Origin: Pseudaminobacter soli (ex Li et al. 2025)
GTDB taxonomy: Bacteria > Pseudomonadota > Alphaproteobacteria > Rhizobiales > Rhizobiaceae
Length of the DNA stretch: 64,000 nucleotides
Direction of reading: 5' to 3'
Assembly: GCF_029892515.1 (NCBI RefSeq)
Contig: NZ_JARXVF010000001.1
Span: 1,922,001-1,986,000, forward strand
The notes under the pieces were generated by a model that saw nothing but the letters and a program-made list of their open reading frames with translations, was not told where the DNA came from and searched no databases. Numbering within the stretch: position 1 is the first letter of the stretch; each line of letters opens with the position of its first letter. Below, one piece after another: positions 16,086-24,156 of the stretch. Made by a program: the position numbers and the translations under genes.

Positions 16086-17462
16086 TCATGATGCCGCCCT
16101 TATCTTGCCGCTCGGCCGCAGCCATTCGGGAAGCCAGTCGCCATGGGCGGCGATGAGCTGGTCAGTCAGGTCCCAGATCTGTTCGAGATCGAGCTCGGCG
16201 GCGGTGTGCGGGTCCATCATGGCGGCGTGATAGACGTGCTCGGGATTCTCGGTCATCAGGGCGGCGACCGTCAGCTCCTGCACATTGATGTTGGTGCGGA
16301 TGAGTGCGGTGAGCTGGGGCGGAAGCTCACCGACGAAGGTGGGCTGGATGCCGTTGTCGTCGACCAGGCAGGGCACCTCGGCCGCGCAATTAGCCGGCAA
16401 AGATGTGATGCAGCCATTGTTGCGCACATTGCCGTAGATGACGGACGGCTCGCCGGTCCACACCGAATTCATGATCGAGGAAGCGTATTCGCGGCTTTGC
16501 TGTACGGTGATCGTCTCGGCCTTACGGTAGTCCTCGGCCTGTGCGTGCCAGCGCTCGACCTGCTCGATGCAGCGTTTTGGATATTCGTCGAGCGGGATGC
16601 CGTATTTCTCGATCAGGTCGTCGCGGCCGTCCTTGATGAAATAGGGCGTGTATTCGGCGAAATGCTCCGAGCTTTCGGTGACGAAATAGCCGAGCCGCAT
16701 CAGCGTTTCGTAGCGCACCTTGTTGGGGCAGCGCGGGTTCCATGAGCTGGGCTTGGGGAAGCGGCCTTCGAGATAGCCGCGCCTGAGCGCCGGATAGAGA
16801 TCGCGAAAGCTGCCGTCGGGCTGGCGGTGTTCGAAATTGAGATAGAAGGCCATGTGGTTGATACCGGCGGCGCGGTAGCGGATTTCGCCGACCGGAATGT
16901 CGAGGTCGCGCGCCAGTTCCTCGGCCGTGCCCTGCACCGAATGGCAGAGGCCCACCTGTTTGATCGCCGGATATTTTTCCGCGATCGCCCAGGTGTTGAT
17001 CGCCATCGGGTTCACATATTGCAGCAGGATCGCGGCGGGGCAGACCTCGAGCATGTCCTCGCAGATCTTCCACAGGTGCGGCACGGTACGCAGGCCCCGC
17101 ATGATGCCGCCGACGCCAAGCGTGTCGGCGATGGTGTGACGCAGGCCGAAACGCTTCGGCACCTCGAAATCGATGACGGTAGCCGGCTCGTAGCCACCGA
17201 TCTGGAAGGCGACGACGACGAAATCGGCCTTTTCCAGCGCGCGGCGCTGGTCCGTATAGGTCTCGATTGTCGCCGGCACGCCGAGCGAGCGCGCGAGCTT
17301 CTTGGCCACAAGCTCGGACTCGGCCAGCCGCCCCTGGTCGATATCCATCAGCGCGACCGTTGCGCCGGCCAGCGCGGGCCGCTGCAGCGTGTCGCCGATG
17401 ATGTTCTTCATGAACACCGTGGAGCCGGCGCCGATGAAAGCGATTTTCGGGTTTCTGGTCAT
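16086..17462 (-). CDS. GH4 alpha-galactosidase (MelA/AglA-like)
   Basis: A 458-residue family 4 glycoside hydrolase, which needs NAD+ and Mn2+ and works by oxidation, elimination and reduction at C3. The NAD motif FIGAGSTVF is at residues 9-17. N151 (QYVNPM), C173 (GLCHSVQGT) and H203 (GINHMAFY) form the substrate and metal site. GLCHS with the preceding long N-terminal half is characteristic of alpha-galactosidases and glucuronidases in GH4. It handles imported alpha-galactosides such as melibiose or raffinose. The start is four bases after the permease stop, so it belongs to the transporter operon. Confidence 0.92.
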   Translation of the reverse strand: MTRNPKIAFIGAGSTVFMKNIIGDTLQRPALAGATVALMDIDQGRLAESELVAKKLARSLGVPATIETYTDQRRALEKADFVVVAFQIGGYEPATVIDFEVPKRFGLRHTIADTLGVGGIMRGLRTVPHLWKICEDMLEVCPAAILLQYVNPMAINTWAIAEKYPAIKQVGLCHSVQGTAEELARDLDIPVGEIRYRAAGINHMAFYLNFEHRQPDGSFRDLYPALRRGYLEGRFPKPSSWNPRCPNKVRYETLMRLGYFVTESSEHFAEYTPYFIKDGRDDLIEKYGIPLDEYPKRCIEQVERWHAQAEDYRKAETITVQQSREYASSIMNSVWTGEPSVIYGNVRNNGCITSLPANCAAEVPCLVDDNGIQPTFVGELPPQLTALIRTNINVQELTVAALMTENPEHVYHAAMMDPHTAAELDLEQIWDLTDQLIAAHGDWLPEWLRPSGKIRAAS

Positions 17463-17466
17463 GTCG

Positions 17467-18315
17467 TCAGCCCTTGGTGGCGCCGAGCGTGAGGCCGGCG
17501 ATGAAATGGCGTTGCATCAAGAAGAACATGAGGACGGGCGGCAGTGCGGCAACGATGGAGCCGGCCGAGACAAGGTTCCAGGCAGCGATCCACTGCCCAT
17601 TCAGCGCATAAAGCCCGGCGGTGACGGGCAGCGCGTGGCTGCCCTGCACCAGCACGGTGGCCCAGAAATAGTCGTTCCAGATGAAGGTGAAGATCAGCAC
17701 CGAAAGGGCTGCGATCGCCGGGCGCATCAGCGGCAGCACGATGTACCAGAAGATGCGGAACTCCGAGACGCCCTCGACGCGCGCGGACTCGATCAGCTCG
17801 TGCGGCAGCGCCTTGATGAAATTGCGCATGAAAAGCGTGCAGAAGCCGGTCTGGAAGGCGACATGGAAGCACACCAGTCCGGCCGTGGTGTCGTACATGC
17901 CAAGCCTCAGCGTCAGCTCGCGCACCGGCACCATGAGGATCTGGAACGGCACGAAATTGCCGGCCACGAACATGAAGAAGACAATGAAGTTGGAGCGGAA
18001 ATTGTAGACCGCAAGCGCAAAGCCGGTGAGGCACGACAGGGCCACGGCGCCGATGACGGTCGGGATCGTGACCTTGAATGAATTCAATATGTACTGGCCG
18101 ATCAGCGAGTTGCGGAAGACGTCGGCATAGTTTTCAAAGGCAATGTGCGAAGGCAGGCCGAAATAATTGCCGGCCGCGAGGTCGCCGGTCGGCTTCAGCG
18201 AGGTGACGGCAACGCCGATGAGCGGCAAAAGCCACAACACCAGCGCGACTGGCAAGGCGATCTGGTAGCCGTAGCGGACGATCGGTGAGGCGCGTTCGAC
18301 GGGGGTGGGAAACAT
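17467..18315 (-). CDS. Carbohydrate ABC transporter permease (MalG type)
   Basis: A 282-residue inner-membrane permease with about six helices. The EAA loop that docks on the ATPase reads ELIESARVEGVSEFRIFWYIVLPLMRP, the form used by sugar importers. With the first permease gene it forms the channel heterodimer. The ATG follows the stop of that gene by four bases, and the alpha-galactosidase follows by four bases, so expression is tightly linked. The matching ATPase is encoded on the other strand beyond the regulator. Confidence 0.92.
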   Translation of the reverse strand: MFPTPVERASPIVRYGYQIALPVALVLWLLPLIGVAVTSLKPTGDLAAGNYFGLPSHIAFENYADVFRNSLIGQYILNSFKVTIPTVIGAVALSCLTGFALAVYNFRSNFIVFFMFVAGNFVPFQILMVPVRELTLRLGMYDTTAGLVCFHVAFQTGFCTLFMRNFIKALPHELIESARVEGVSEFRIFWYIVLPLMRPAIAALSVLIFTFIWNDYFWATVLVQGSHALPVTAGLYALNGQWIAAWNLVSAGSIVAALPPVLMFFLMQRHFIAGLTLGATKG

Positions 18316-18319
18316 CTTC

Positions 18320-19249
18320 TCAGCCTCCCGACCGTTCGTCGCGGACCATGTGCCAGATGAAGCCGGAGATGAACACCATCATGATGGCGAAGAGCACCAC
18401 CGCAATCGCCGCGCCATAGCCCATGCGAAAACCATATTCCGACAGCGCCTGCTCATACATGTAGAAGGAGAGCACGCGGCTCGAGCCATAGGGCCCGCCG
18501 TCGGTCATGATCGAGACAAGGTCGAAGGAGCGCAGCGCGCCGATGACCGTGACGACCACGGCGATGAATGTAGCCGGCTTCAGTTGCGGCAGGATGACAT
18601 GCCAGAGCATGCGCCAGCCCCTGGCGCCATCGAGCCGGCCGGCCTCGATCTGGTCGGGCGAAACGTTGTTGAGGCCGGTGAGGTAGAGGATCATGCAATA
18701 GGCGATCTGTGGCCACAGGCCGGCGGCGATGATGCCGTAGGTGACGTAGCGCTCGTCGGCGAGGATGGCGATGGGCGTGCCGGTGAGTTCTTCCAGAAGT
18801 AGGTAGAACAGCCCAAAACCCGGCGCGTAGAACCATGAGAAGATCAGCCCCACCACCACCTGGCTGATGACGAAGGGGAAGAAAAACAGCGACTTGTAGA
18901 TGCGGATGCCGGTGACGGTCTGGTTGAGGAAGATGGCGATGAACAGGCCCGCCGGCACGGCCAGCATGTAGAGCACCAGCCACAGAATGTTGTTCTGCAG
19001 CGAGGTGTAGAAGGCGTCGTCGTCGATCAGCTCGACATAGTTTCCGAGGCCGATCCAGGTTTTTACGCCGATGCCGTCCCAGTCGTAGAAAGAGATCCAG
19101 ATCGACTGGAAGATCGGCGCAATCACATAGACGAGAAACATCAGCACGCCCGGCGCCAGGAACAGCACCGGCGCGAGCTTGCGCTGATTGCGCCGCCAGT
19201 AGCTCGTCGTCCTGACTTCGGGAAGCGCAATCGTCGCCGAATTCGCCAC
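18320..19249 (-). CDS. Sugar ABC transporter permease (MalF type)
   Basis: A 309-residue inner-membrane permease with a short cytoplasmic N-terminus and six helices. The EAA loop reads QIEAGRLDGARGWRMLWHVILPQL. It forms the importer channel with the second permease. An 80-base gap containing a strong hairpin separates it from the binding-protein gene, so it is probably translated at a lower level than the binding protein, as is normal for such operons. Confidence 0.92.
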   Translation of the reverse strand: MANSATIALPEVRTTSYWRRNQRKLAPVLFLAPGVLMFLVYVIAPIFQSIWISFYDWDGIGVKTWIGLGNYVELIDDDAFYTSLQNNILWLVLYMLAVPAGLFIAIFLNQTVTGIRIYKSLFFFPFVISQVVVGLIFSWFYAPGFGLFYLLLEELTGTPIAILADERYVTYGIIAAGLWPQIAYCMILYLTGLNNVSPDQIEAGRLDGARGWRMLWHVILPQLKPATFIAVVVTVIGALRSFDLVSIMTDGGPYGSSRVLSFYMYEQALSEYGFRMGYGAAIAVVLFAIMMVFISGFIWHMVRDERSGG

Positions 19250-19279
19250 CGCATTTCCTCCAGCATCTACAGGTCGAAG

Positions 19280-19313
19280 GACGTCCGGGCGGCGGTCAGG
19301 CCGCCCGGACGTC
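19280..19313 (-). terminator. Strong intercistronic hairpin after the binding-protein gene
   Basis: A perfect 14-base stem (GACGTCCGGGCGGC and its complement) with a six-base loop, 16 bases past the binding-protein stop. No T-run follows on the minus strand, so it is more likely an mRNA-stabilising or attenuating hairpin than a full terminator. Confidence 0.6.
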
Positions 19314-19329
19314 TCGGTTCAACTCGGGA

Positions 19330-20565
19330 TCACTTCGCCAGACGTGCCCGGGTCTTCTCGAGCTTGTCGAGGATCTTGTCGACATTGTCCGGCTTGACCA
19401 TGAACTGCTGGAACCCTTCCATGCCGGCCTTGGCCATTTCGGCCGATGCGTCGCGGTCATAGAACTGGGCGAGTGCATAGGCGTTGGACAGCATGGTAAA
19501 GCCCTGTTCGAGGAACGGGTCGTTCGGCTTTTCCGACTTGTTGTTGACCGGCAGCTGGCCGAGCGTGGCGTTCATCTTGGTCTGCGTCTCGGGCTTGGCG
19601 AGGAAGGCCAGGAATTTTTTGGCGTCTTCCTTGTTCTTGGCGCCCGAGGGGATGTGGATCGTGTCGGTCGGGGCGTCCTCGGCCATCGGCAGTCCGGGCG
19701 TGATTTCGGGGAACTGCATGAAGCCGATCTGCTCGGGCTTCAGGCCGCCATTCTTCATGACGTCGACGGCAAAATTGCCCATCAGATACATGGCAGCCTT
19801 GCCCTGCACGAAGAGCGGCACGGCATCCTGCCATTCAAGCGCGGCGTGGTTCTTGATGTAATAGCCCGGCTTGACCAGCTCGGCCCATTTCGCGAACACC
19901 GCCTTCACCTTCGGGTCGGTGTAGGGCACCTTGCCGGCGGTGAGGTCCATGTGGAACTCGTAGCCGTTGACGCGCAGGTCCATATAGTCGAACCAGCCGC
20001 CGGTCGGCCACAGCGGCTTGGAACCGATGGCGAAAGGCGCGATGCCCGCGGCCTTCAGCTTGGCGCACGCCGCTTTCAGCTCGTCCCAGTTCTTGGGAAC
20101 GGCGATGCCCTGCTTTTCGAAGATGTCCTTCCGGTAATAGATGCCCCACTGATAGTAGGTGTAGGGCACGCCCCATTTCTTGCCGTCGATGGTCATGGAG
20201 GCGGCGGCGGATTTCAGCGTGTCGTCGAGACCGTTTTCCTTCCAGACGTCCGAAACGTCCTCGAACAGGCCGGCCTTGACGAAGGGCGCCATGCGGTTGC
20301 CGGCATACCAGTTGGTAAGATCCGGCGCGTCGGCGGTCAGGAAGTTGCGGATCGAGCTCTTGTAGCCTTCATGGTCGAAATTGTTCCACTTGACCTTGAT
20401 GCCCGGATTAGCCGCCTCGAAGTCGCTGATCAGATCTTCAAAGGCCTTTTTCGGTGCCGGATCGGTGGTGTCGGTGTTGATGACCAGTTCGCCGGCCAGA
20501 ACCGGCGCTGCGAGCAGCATGCCGGTGGCCGCGCCAAATAATGCGGATTTCAGCAGGACTTTCAT
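19330..20565 (-). CDS. ABC sugar-binding protein (cluster CUT1)
   Basis: A 411-residue periplasmic binding protein of the extracellular solute-binding family 1. A signal peptide covers residues 1-24 (ending in PVLA before GELVIN). The mature part shows family landmarks: FEAANPGIKVKWNN near 50-63, the PYTYYQWGIYYRKDIFEK stretch, and the hydrophobic ligand cleft with repeated Trp residues. It captures the oligosaccharide for the two permeases. The start fits GGAGG ten bases upstream. It is the first gene of the minus-strand operon, behind a TTGACA promoter and a palindromic operator. Clustered galactosidases suggest galactosides as ligands. Confidence 0.9.
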   Translation of the reverse strand: MKVLLKSALFGAATGMLLAAPVLAGELVINTDTTDPAPKKAFEDLISDFEAANPGIKVKWNNFDHEGYKSSIRNFLTADAPDLTNWYAGNRMAPFVKAGLFEDVSDVWKENGLDDTLKSAAASMTIDGKKWGVPYTYYQWGIYYRKDIFEKQGIAVPKNWDELKAACAKLKAAGIAPFAIGSKPLWPTGGWFDYMDLRVNGYEFHMDLTAGKVPYTDPKVKAVFAKWAELVKPGYYIKNHAALEWQDAVPLFVQGKAAMYLMGNFAVDVMKNGGLKPEQIGFMQFPEITPGLPMAEDAPTDTIHIPSGAKNKEDAKKFLAFLAKPETQTKMNATLGQLPVNNKSEKPNDPFLEQGFTMLSNAYALAQFYDRDASAEMAKAGMEGFQQFMVKPDNVDKILDKLEKTRARLAK

Positions 20566-20669
20566 TGCAATGGTTCCTCCCAAGGTTTGGCAGTCCCCGC
20601 ACCTCCGGCTGCCGGAAGCTCCTCCGCGGGTCGGGCCAGCCCTACGGGCAAGCCCGCACAGTCCTCTCA

Positions 20670-20688
20670 AGTTCCATTATTTGGAACT
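20670..20688. promoter_or_regulatory. Palindromic operator, likely IclR-type site
   Basis: AGTTCCA-N5-TGGAACT, a perfect seven-base inverted repeat, lies in the gap between the divergent binding-protein and IclR genes. It falls about 17 bases downstream of the minus-strand -10 element, a position suited to repression. TTCCA/TGGAA half-sites are common in IclR-family operators. Confidence 0.6.
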
Positions 20689-20705
20689 CAATTTGACTAT
20701 TCAGA

Positions 20706-20734
20706 ATTATTTGTTTAGCTTTGCCGCTTGTCAA
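20706..20734 (-). promoter_or_regulatory. Sigma70-type promoter of the galactoside operon
   Basis: On the minus strand TTGACA is followed after exactly 17 bases by AATAAT. Transcription would start near 20699, just ahead of the operator. The region is AT-rich relative to its surroundings. Confidence 0.65.
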
Positions 20735-20757
20735 GAGATCAGCTTGTCGGACCGAGA

Positions 20758-21543
20758 ATGACTGCAGCCAACGAACACGCCGGGACCGGAACCCTCGGCA
20801 AGGCGATCGACGTACTGGAGGCGGTGGCGGCCTCGCCCGAGCCGCTGCGCTTTACCGATCTGTTGAAGCTGGTCGACCAGCCGCGCGGCACGCTGCACCG
20901 GCAGATTTCCAATCTGATCGAGGAAGGGCTGCTTTCGGTCCGGCGCGACAATTCCTACGAGCTCGGCCTGACGCTGTTGAAGCTTGCCTCGCGCGCCTGG
21001 TCGGGCAACCAGTTCCGGGCGATTGCCGAGCCGCATCTGAAACGCCTGCACGAGTTGACCGGCGAGACGGTGCATCTGGGCGTGCTCAGAGGCGTCGAGG
21101 TGATCTATCTCGACAAGGTCGAGAGCCGGCAGGCGGTGCGCATGTATTCGCAGATCGGCAATGCCTCGCCGGTCTATTGCACCGGCGTTGGCAAAGCGGC
21201 GCTCTCGGCTCTGCCCGATGCGGAGCTGGAAAAGCGGCTTTCTTCTATCGTCTTCAAGCGCCACACCGAAACCACGCTGCCGGGCGTCGCCGCGCTGCGC
21301 ACCGAGATCGCCGAGATCCGGACAACAGGCCTCGCCTTCGACCGGCAGGAGCATGAGGTCGGCATCCACTGCGTTGCCGCACCCATCCATTCGCGCGACC
21401 GTGACTTCGTGGCCGGCGTTTCGGCCACCGCGCCGGCCTATCGCATTAGCATGGAGCAGCTGACCGCCTGGGGGCCGCTGGTGAGGGAAACCGCCGCTGC
21501 GATCATGGAGGACATGGCGGCGCGGCTGGGCCCCAAGGCATAG
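20758..21543 (+). CDS. IclR family transcriptional regulator
   Basis: A 261-residue regulator with an N-terminal winged helix-turn-helix (residues about 10-75; LRFTDLLKLVDQPRGTLHRQISNLIEEGLL) and a C-terminal IclR effector domain (LHELTGETVHLGVLRGVEVIYLDKVES, then GNASPVYCTGVGKAALS, and GIHCVAAPIHSRD). A TTG 30 bases upstream is an alternative start, but the ATG is preferred. It is divergent from the galactoside operon, and the palindrome in the gap is its likely target. The ATPase gene follows after 39 bases. A sugar or sugar-acid inducer is likely but not readable from sequence. Confidence 0.92.
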   Translation: MTAANEHAGTGTLGKAIDVLEAVAASPEPLRFTDLLKLVDQPRGTLHRQISNLIEEGLLSVRRDNSYELGLTLLKLASRAWSGNQFRAIAEPHLKRLHELTGETVHLGVLRGVEVIYLDKVESRQAVRMYSQIGNASPVYCTGVGKAALSALPDAELEKRLSSIVFKRHTETTLPGVAALRTEIAEIRTTGLAFDRQEHEVGIHCVAAPIHSRDRDFVAGVSATAPAYRISMEQLTAWGPLVRETAAAIMEDMAARLGPKA

Positions 21544-21582
21544 CAGGGAAGAAACAGAACAAAGAACCGGAGGGAGGAAACC

Positions 21583-22668
21583 ATGGCCGGTTTGGAAATC
21601 AAGGGCGTGAAAAAGTCCTTCGGCAATGTCGACGTCATCCATGGCGTCGACCTCGATGTGGCGAGCGGCGAATTCGTTGTCTTCGTCGGGCCGTCGGGCT
21701 GCGGGAAATCGACCCTGCTGAGGCTCGTCGCCGGGCTTGAGGATGCCAGCGCCGGCGAGATCGCCATCGGCGGCCGAGACGTGACGCGCGTGGACGCCGC
21801 CGACCGGGGTGTGGCCATGGTGTTCCAGTCCTATGCGCTCTACCCGCACATGACGGTGGAGGAAAACATGGGCTTTGGCCTGCGCATGACCGGCACCGAC
21901 AGACACATCGTTGCCGAGCGCGTAGCCAAGGCGGCAAGCATCCTGCACCTGCAGGAGCTTCTGAAGCGCAAGCCCAAGCAGCTTTCCGGCGGCCAGCGCC
22001 AGCGCGTCGCCATCGGCCGCGCCATCGTGCGCGAGCCGAAGGTCTTCCTGTTTGACGAGCCGCTTTCGAACCTCGATGCGGAACTGCGCGTGCAGATGCG
22101 GCTGGAGATCGCCAAGCTGCACAAGAGCCTCGGCGCCACCATGATCTATGTGACCCACGACCAGGTCGAGGCGATGACGCTGGCCGATAAGATCGTGGTG
22201 CTGCGCGCCGGCCGGGTCGAGCAGATCGGCACGCCGCTCGAGCTCTATGACAACCCCGACAACCTGTTCGTGGCCGGCTTCATCGGCTCACCCAAGATGA
22301 ACTTTTTGAAGGCGCGGCTCGTGGCCGCCAGCGATGGCATTGCCACCGTTGCGCTGCCGGAATTCGACAACACGCGGGTGCCGATAAAGCTTTCAGGCAA
22401 GCGGCCGGAAGCTGGACGCGAATTGCTGCTGGGCATCCGCCCCGAACATTTCGAGCCCGGAGGGGCAATAAGAATCCGCACGCAGATCGATGTGGTCGAG
22501 GATCTGGGCGGCGTGTCCTACGCCTATTCTCGCGCCTCGGGCGAAGCACCGCTGGTCATCGAGCAGAAGAACGTGCGGGGCCTGCGCGAAGACACACTGC
22601 TGGACACCGGCTTCGACCCGGCCCGCGCCCTTCTGTTCGATGCGGAAAGCGGCGCGCGCCTGCGCTGA
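21583..22668 (+). CDS. Sugar ABC transporter ATPase (UgpC/MalK type)
   Basis: A 361-residue ATPase for a CUT1 sugar importer. Walker [10 protein letters not shown] is at residues 36-44, the signature [14 protein letters not shown] near 133, Walker [13 protein letters not shown] near 150, and the switch His in VTHDQ near 187. A TOBE-type regulatory domain occupies the C-terminal third (from about 235). GGAGG lies before the ATG. It is the only ATPase gene near the two permeases and binding protein on the other strand, so it very probably drives that transporter. MalK-type ATPases can also serve several importers. Confidence 0.92.
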   Translation: MAGLEIKGVKKSFGNVDVIHGVDLDVASGEFVVFVGPSGCGKSTLLRLVAGLEDASAGEIAIGGRDVTRVDAADRGVAMVFQSYALYPHMTVEENMGFGLRMTGTDRHIVAERVAKAASILHLQELLKRKPKQLSGGQRQRVAIGRAIVREPKVFLFDEPLSNLDAELRVQMRLEIAKLHKSLGATMIYVTHDQVEAMTLADKIVVLRAGRVEQIGTPLELYDNPDNLFVAGFIGSPKMNFLKARLVAASDGIATVALPEFDNTRVPIKLSGKRPEAGRELLLGIRPEHFEPGGAIRIRTQIDVVEDLGGVSYAYSRASGEAPLVIEQKNVRGLREDTLLDTGFDPARALLFDAESGARLR

Positions 22669-22680
22669 GTTTCAGGCGCG

Positions 22681-24033
22681 CTACAGCGCGCCTACCCGCG
22701 AGGCGCCGCGAAAGGAGTCGCGCAGATAGCCGAGCGTGGCATCGGCATCGGCCGGCTTGCCGAACAGATAACCCTGCCCGCCCGCGCAACCGAACTCGAT
22801 GAGCCGCTTGGCCTGCGCCTCCTCCTCGATGCCCTCGGCCACCACGTCCATCCCGAGGCCCTCGCACATGGCAAGGATCGCCCGGATGATATGTTCGGAC
22901 GGCCGGTCCTCGAGGATCGAGGAGACGAAGGCGCGGTCGATCTTGAGCTTGTCGAAGTGGAATTCGCGCAGGCGCCCCAGCGACGACTGGCCGGTGCCGA
23001 AATCGTCGAGCGAGACGCGGATGCCACAGCGGCGCAGGTCGCTGACGATCTTCTCGGCCGAGGCCGGGTCGGTCATCAGGCCGGTTTCGGTGATCTCGAT
23101 CTCGAGCCGGCGCGGATCAAAGCCGGTGCGCTTGAGGATCGCCAGGATGTGCAGGCCGGTGTTCTGGTCGACGAGCTGCGACGGCGACAGGTTGAACGAC
23201 AGGAACAGGTCCTGCGGCCAGCTACGGGCGGCCTCGGTGGCCTTGCGCAGCACCAGTTGCGACAGCGGGCCGATGATGCCGCGTTCCTCGGCGATGGGGA
23301 TGAACACCGCCGGCGAGACAAGGCCGAGATCTGGGTCGGTCCAGCGCGCCAGCGTCTCAAAGCCGATGGTCTTGCGGGTCTTGAGGTCGACGATGGGCTG
23401 GAAATGCGGCTCCACCTCGCCGGCCGACACGGCGCGGCGCAGCGCCTGCTCGATGCGGGTGACGCGCTTGGCCGCCTCCTCCATCTCGCGCGTGTAGACC
23501 ACGACGCGGCCGCGGCCGGAGCGCTTTGCCTGGTAAAGCGCGGTTTCGGCCTTGCTGAGCAGGATTTCAGTGGTTTCGTCGCCCGAATAGAACAGCGAGC
23601 AGCCGACCGAGGCGGACAGGCGCGCGGTGCGCTCGCCGACGTCATAGGGCGCCGACAGGATCTCAATCAGCATCTTGGCCTTTTCGGTGGCCGCTTCTTC
23701 CGAGAATACCATCGGGTAGAGGAAGGCGAACTCGTCGGCGCCGATGCGGGCAACGGTCGCCTGGCCGTCCATGGCGGCGCGCAGGCGCATTCCCACCTGG
23801 ATCAGGATGTCGTCGCCGGCGCGATAGCCGAACAGGTCGTTGATGGGCTTGAAGCCGTCGAGGTCGAGAATGCCGACGGCAAAGGGCGCCGGGTCGTCGG
23901 CGCGGTCGCTGATGAGGCGGTCGACCTTGTCGAAGAAGCGCCGGTGGTTACCGAGCCCGGTCAGCGGATCGGTAAAGGCAAGATCGTTGTTTTCGTTGAC
24001 TGACCGGCTCATGCCAAATGGCGCCTGCATCAC
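22681..24033 (-). CDS. GGDEF-EAL cyclic-di-GMP protein with GADEF variant
   Basis: A 450-residue cytoplasmic protein with almost no region before its GGDEF domain (about 20-180), followed by an EAL domain (about 195-445). The cyclase signature reads GADEF at 98-102 instead of GGDEF, which usually lowers or removes diguanylate cyclase activity, although DLDGFKPIND upstream is intact. The EAL half keeps the phosphodiesterase residues: E226 (ETL), N281, D343-D344 (DDFGTG), K364 (KID), E400 and the QGYLFGKP end. The likely role is c-di-GMP hydrolysis, with the GGDEF half as a GTP sensor. With no sensor domain or membrane anchor, its input is unknown. Confidence 0.9.
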   Translation of the reverse strand: MMQAPFGMSRSVNENNDLAFTDPLTGLGNHRRFFDKVDRLISDRADDPAPFAVGILDLDGFKPINDLFGYRAGDDILIQVGMRLRAAMDGQATVARIGADEFAFLYPMVFSEEAATEKAKMLIEILSAPYDVGERTARLSASVGCSLFYSGDETTEILLSKAETALYQAKRSGRGRVVVYTREMEEAAKRVTRIEQALRRAVSAGEVEPHFQPIVDLKTRKTIGFETLARWTDPDLGLVSPAVFIPIAEERGIIGPLSQLVLRKATEAARSWPQDLFLSFNLSPSQLVDQNTGLHILAILKRTGFDPRRLEIEITETGLMTDPASAEKIVSDLRRCGIRVSLDDFGTGQSSLGRLREFHFDKLKIDRAFVSSILEDRPSEHIIRAILAMCEGLGMDVVAEGIEEEAQAKRLIEFGCAGGQGYLFGKPADADATLGYLRDSFRGASRVGAL

Positions 24034-24156
24034 GCTATTCCTATGCTCTTCCCCGTAGTTTGGGGAATGTTGCAGAAAAAGCGTTTAGGAAAGGTATCGG
24101 GAAACTAATTTTCACCGGCTAAATGCCTGCCCCAGGGGAAGGGCGCGAACGGAGCG

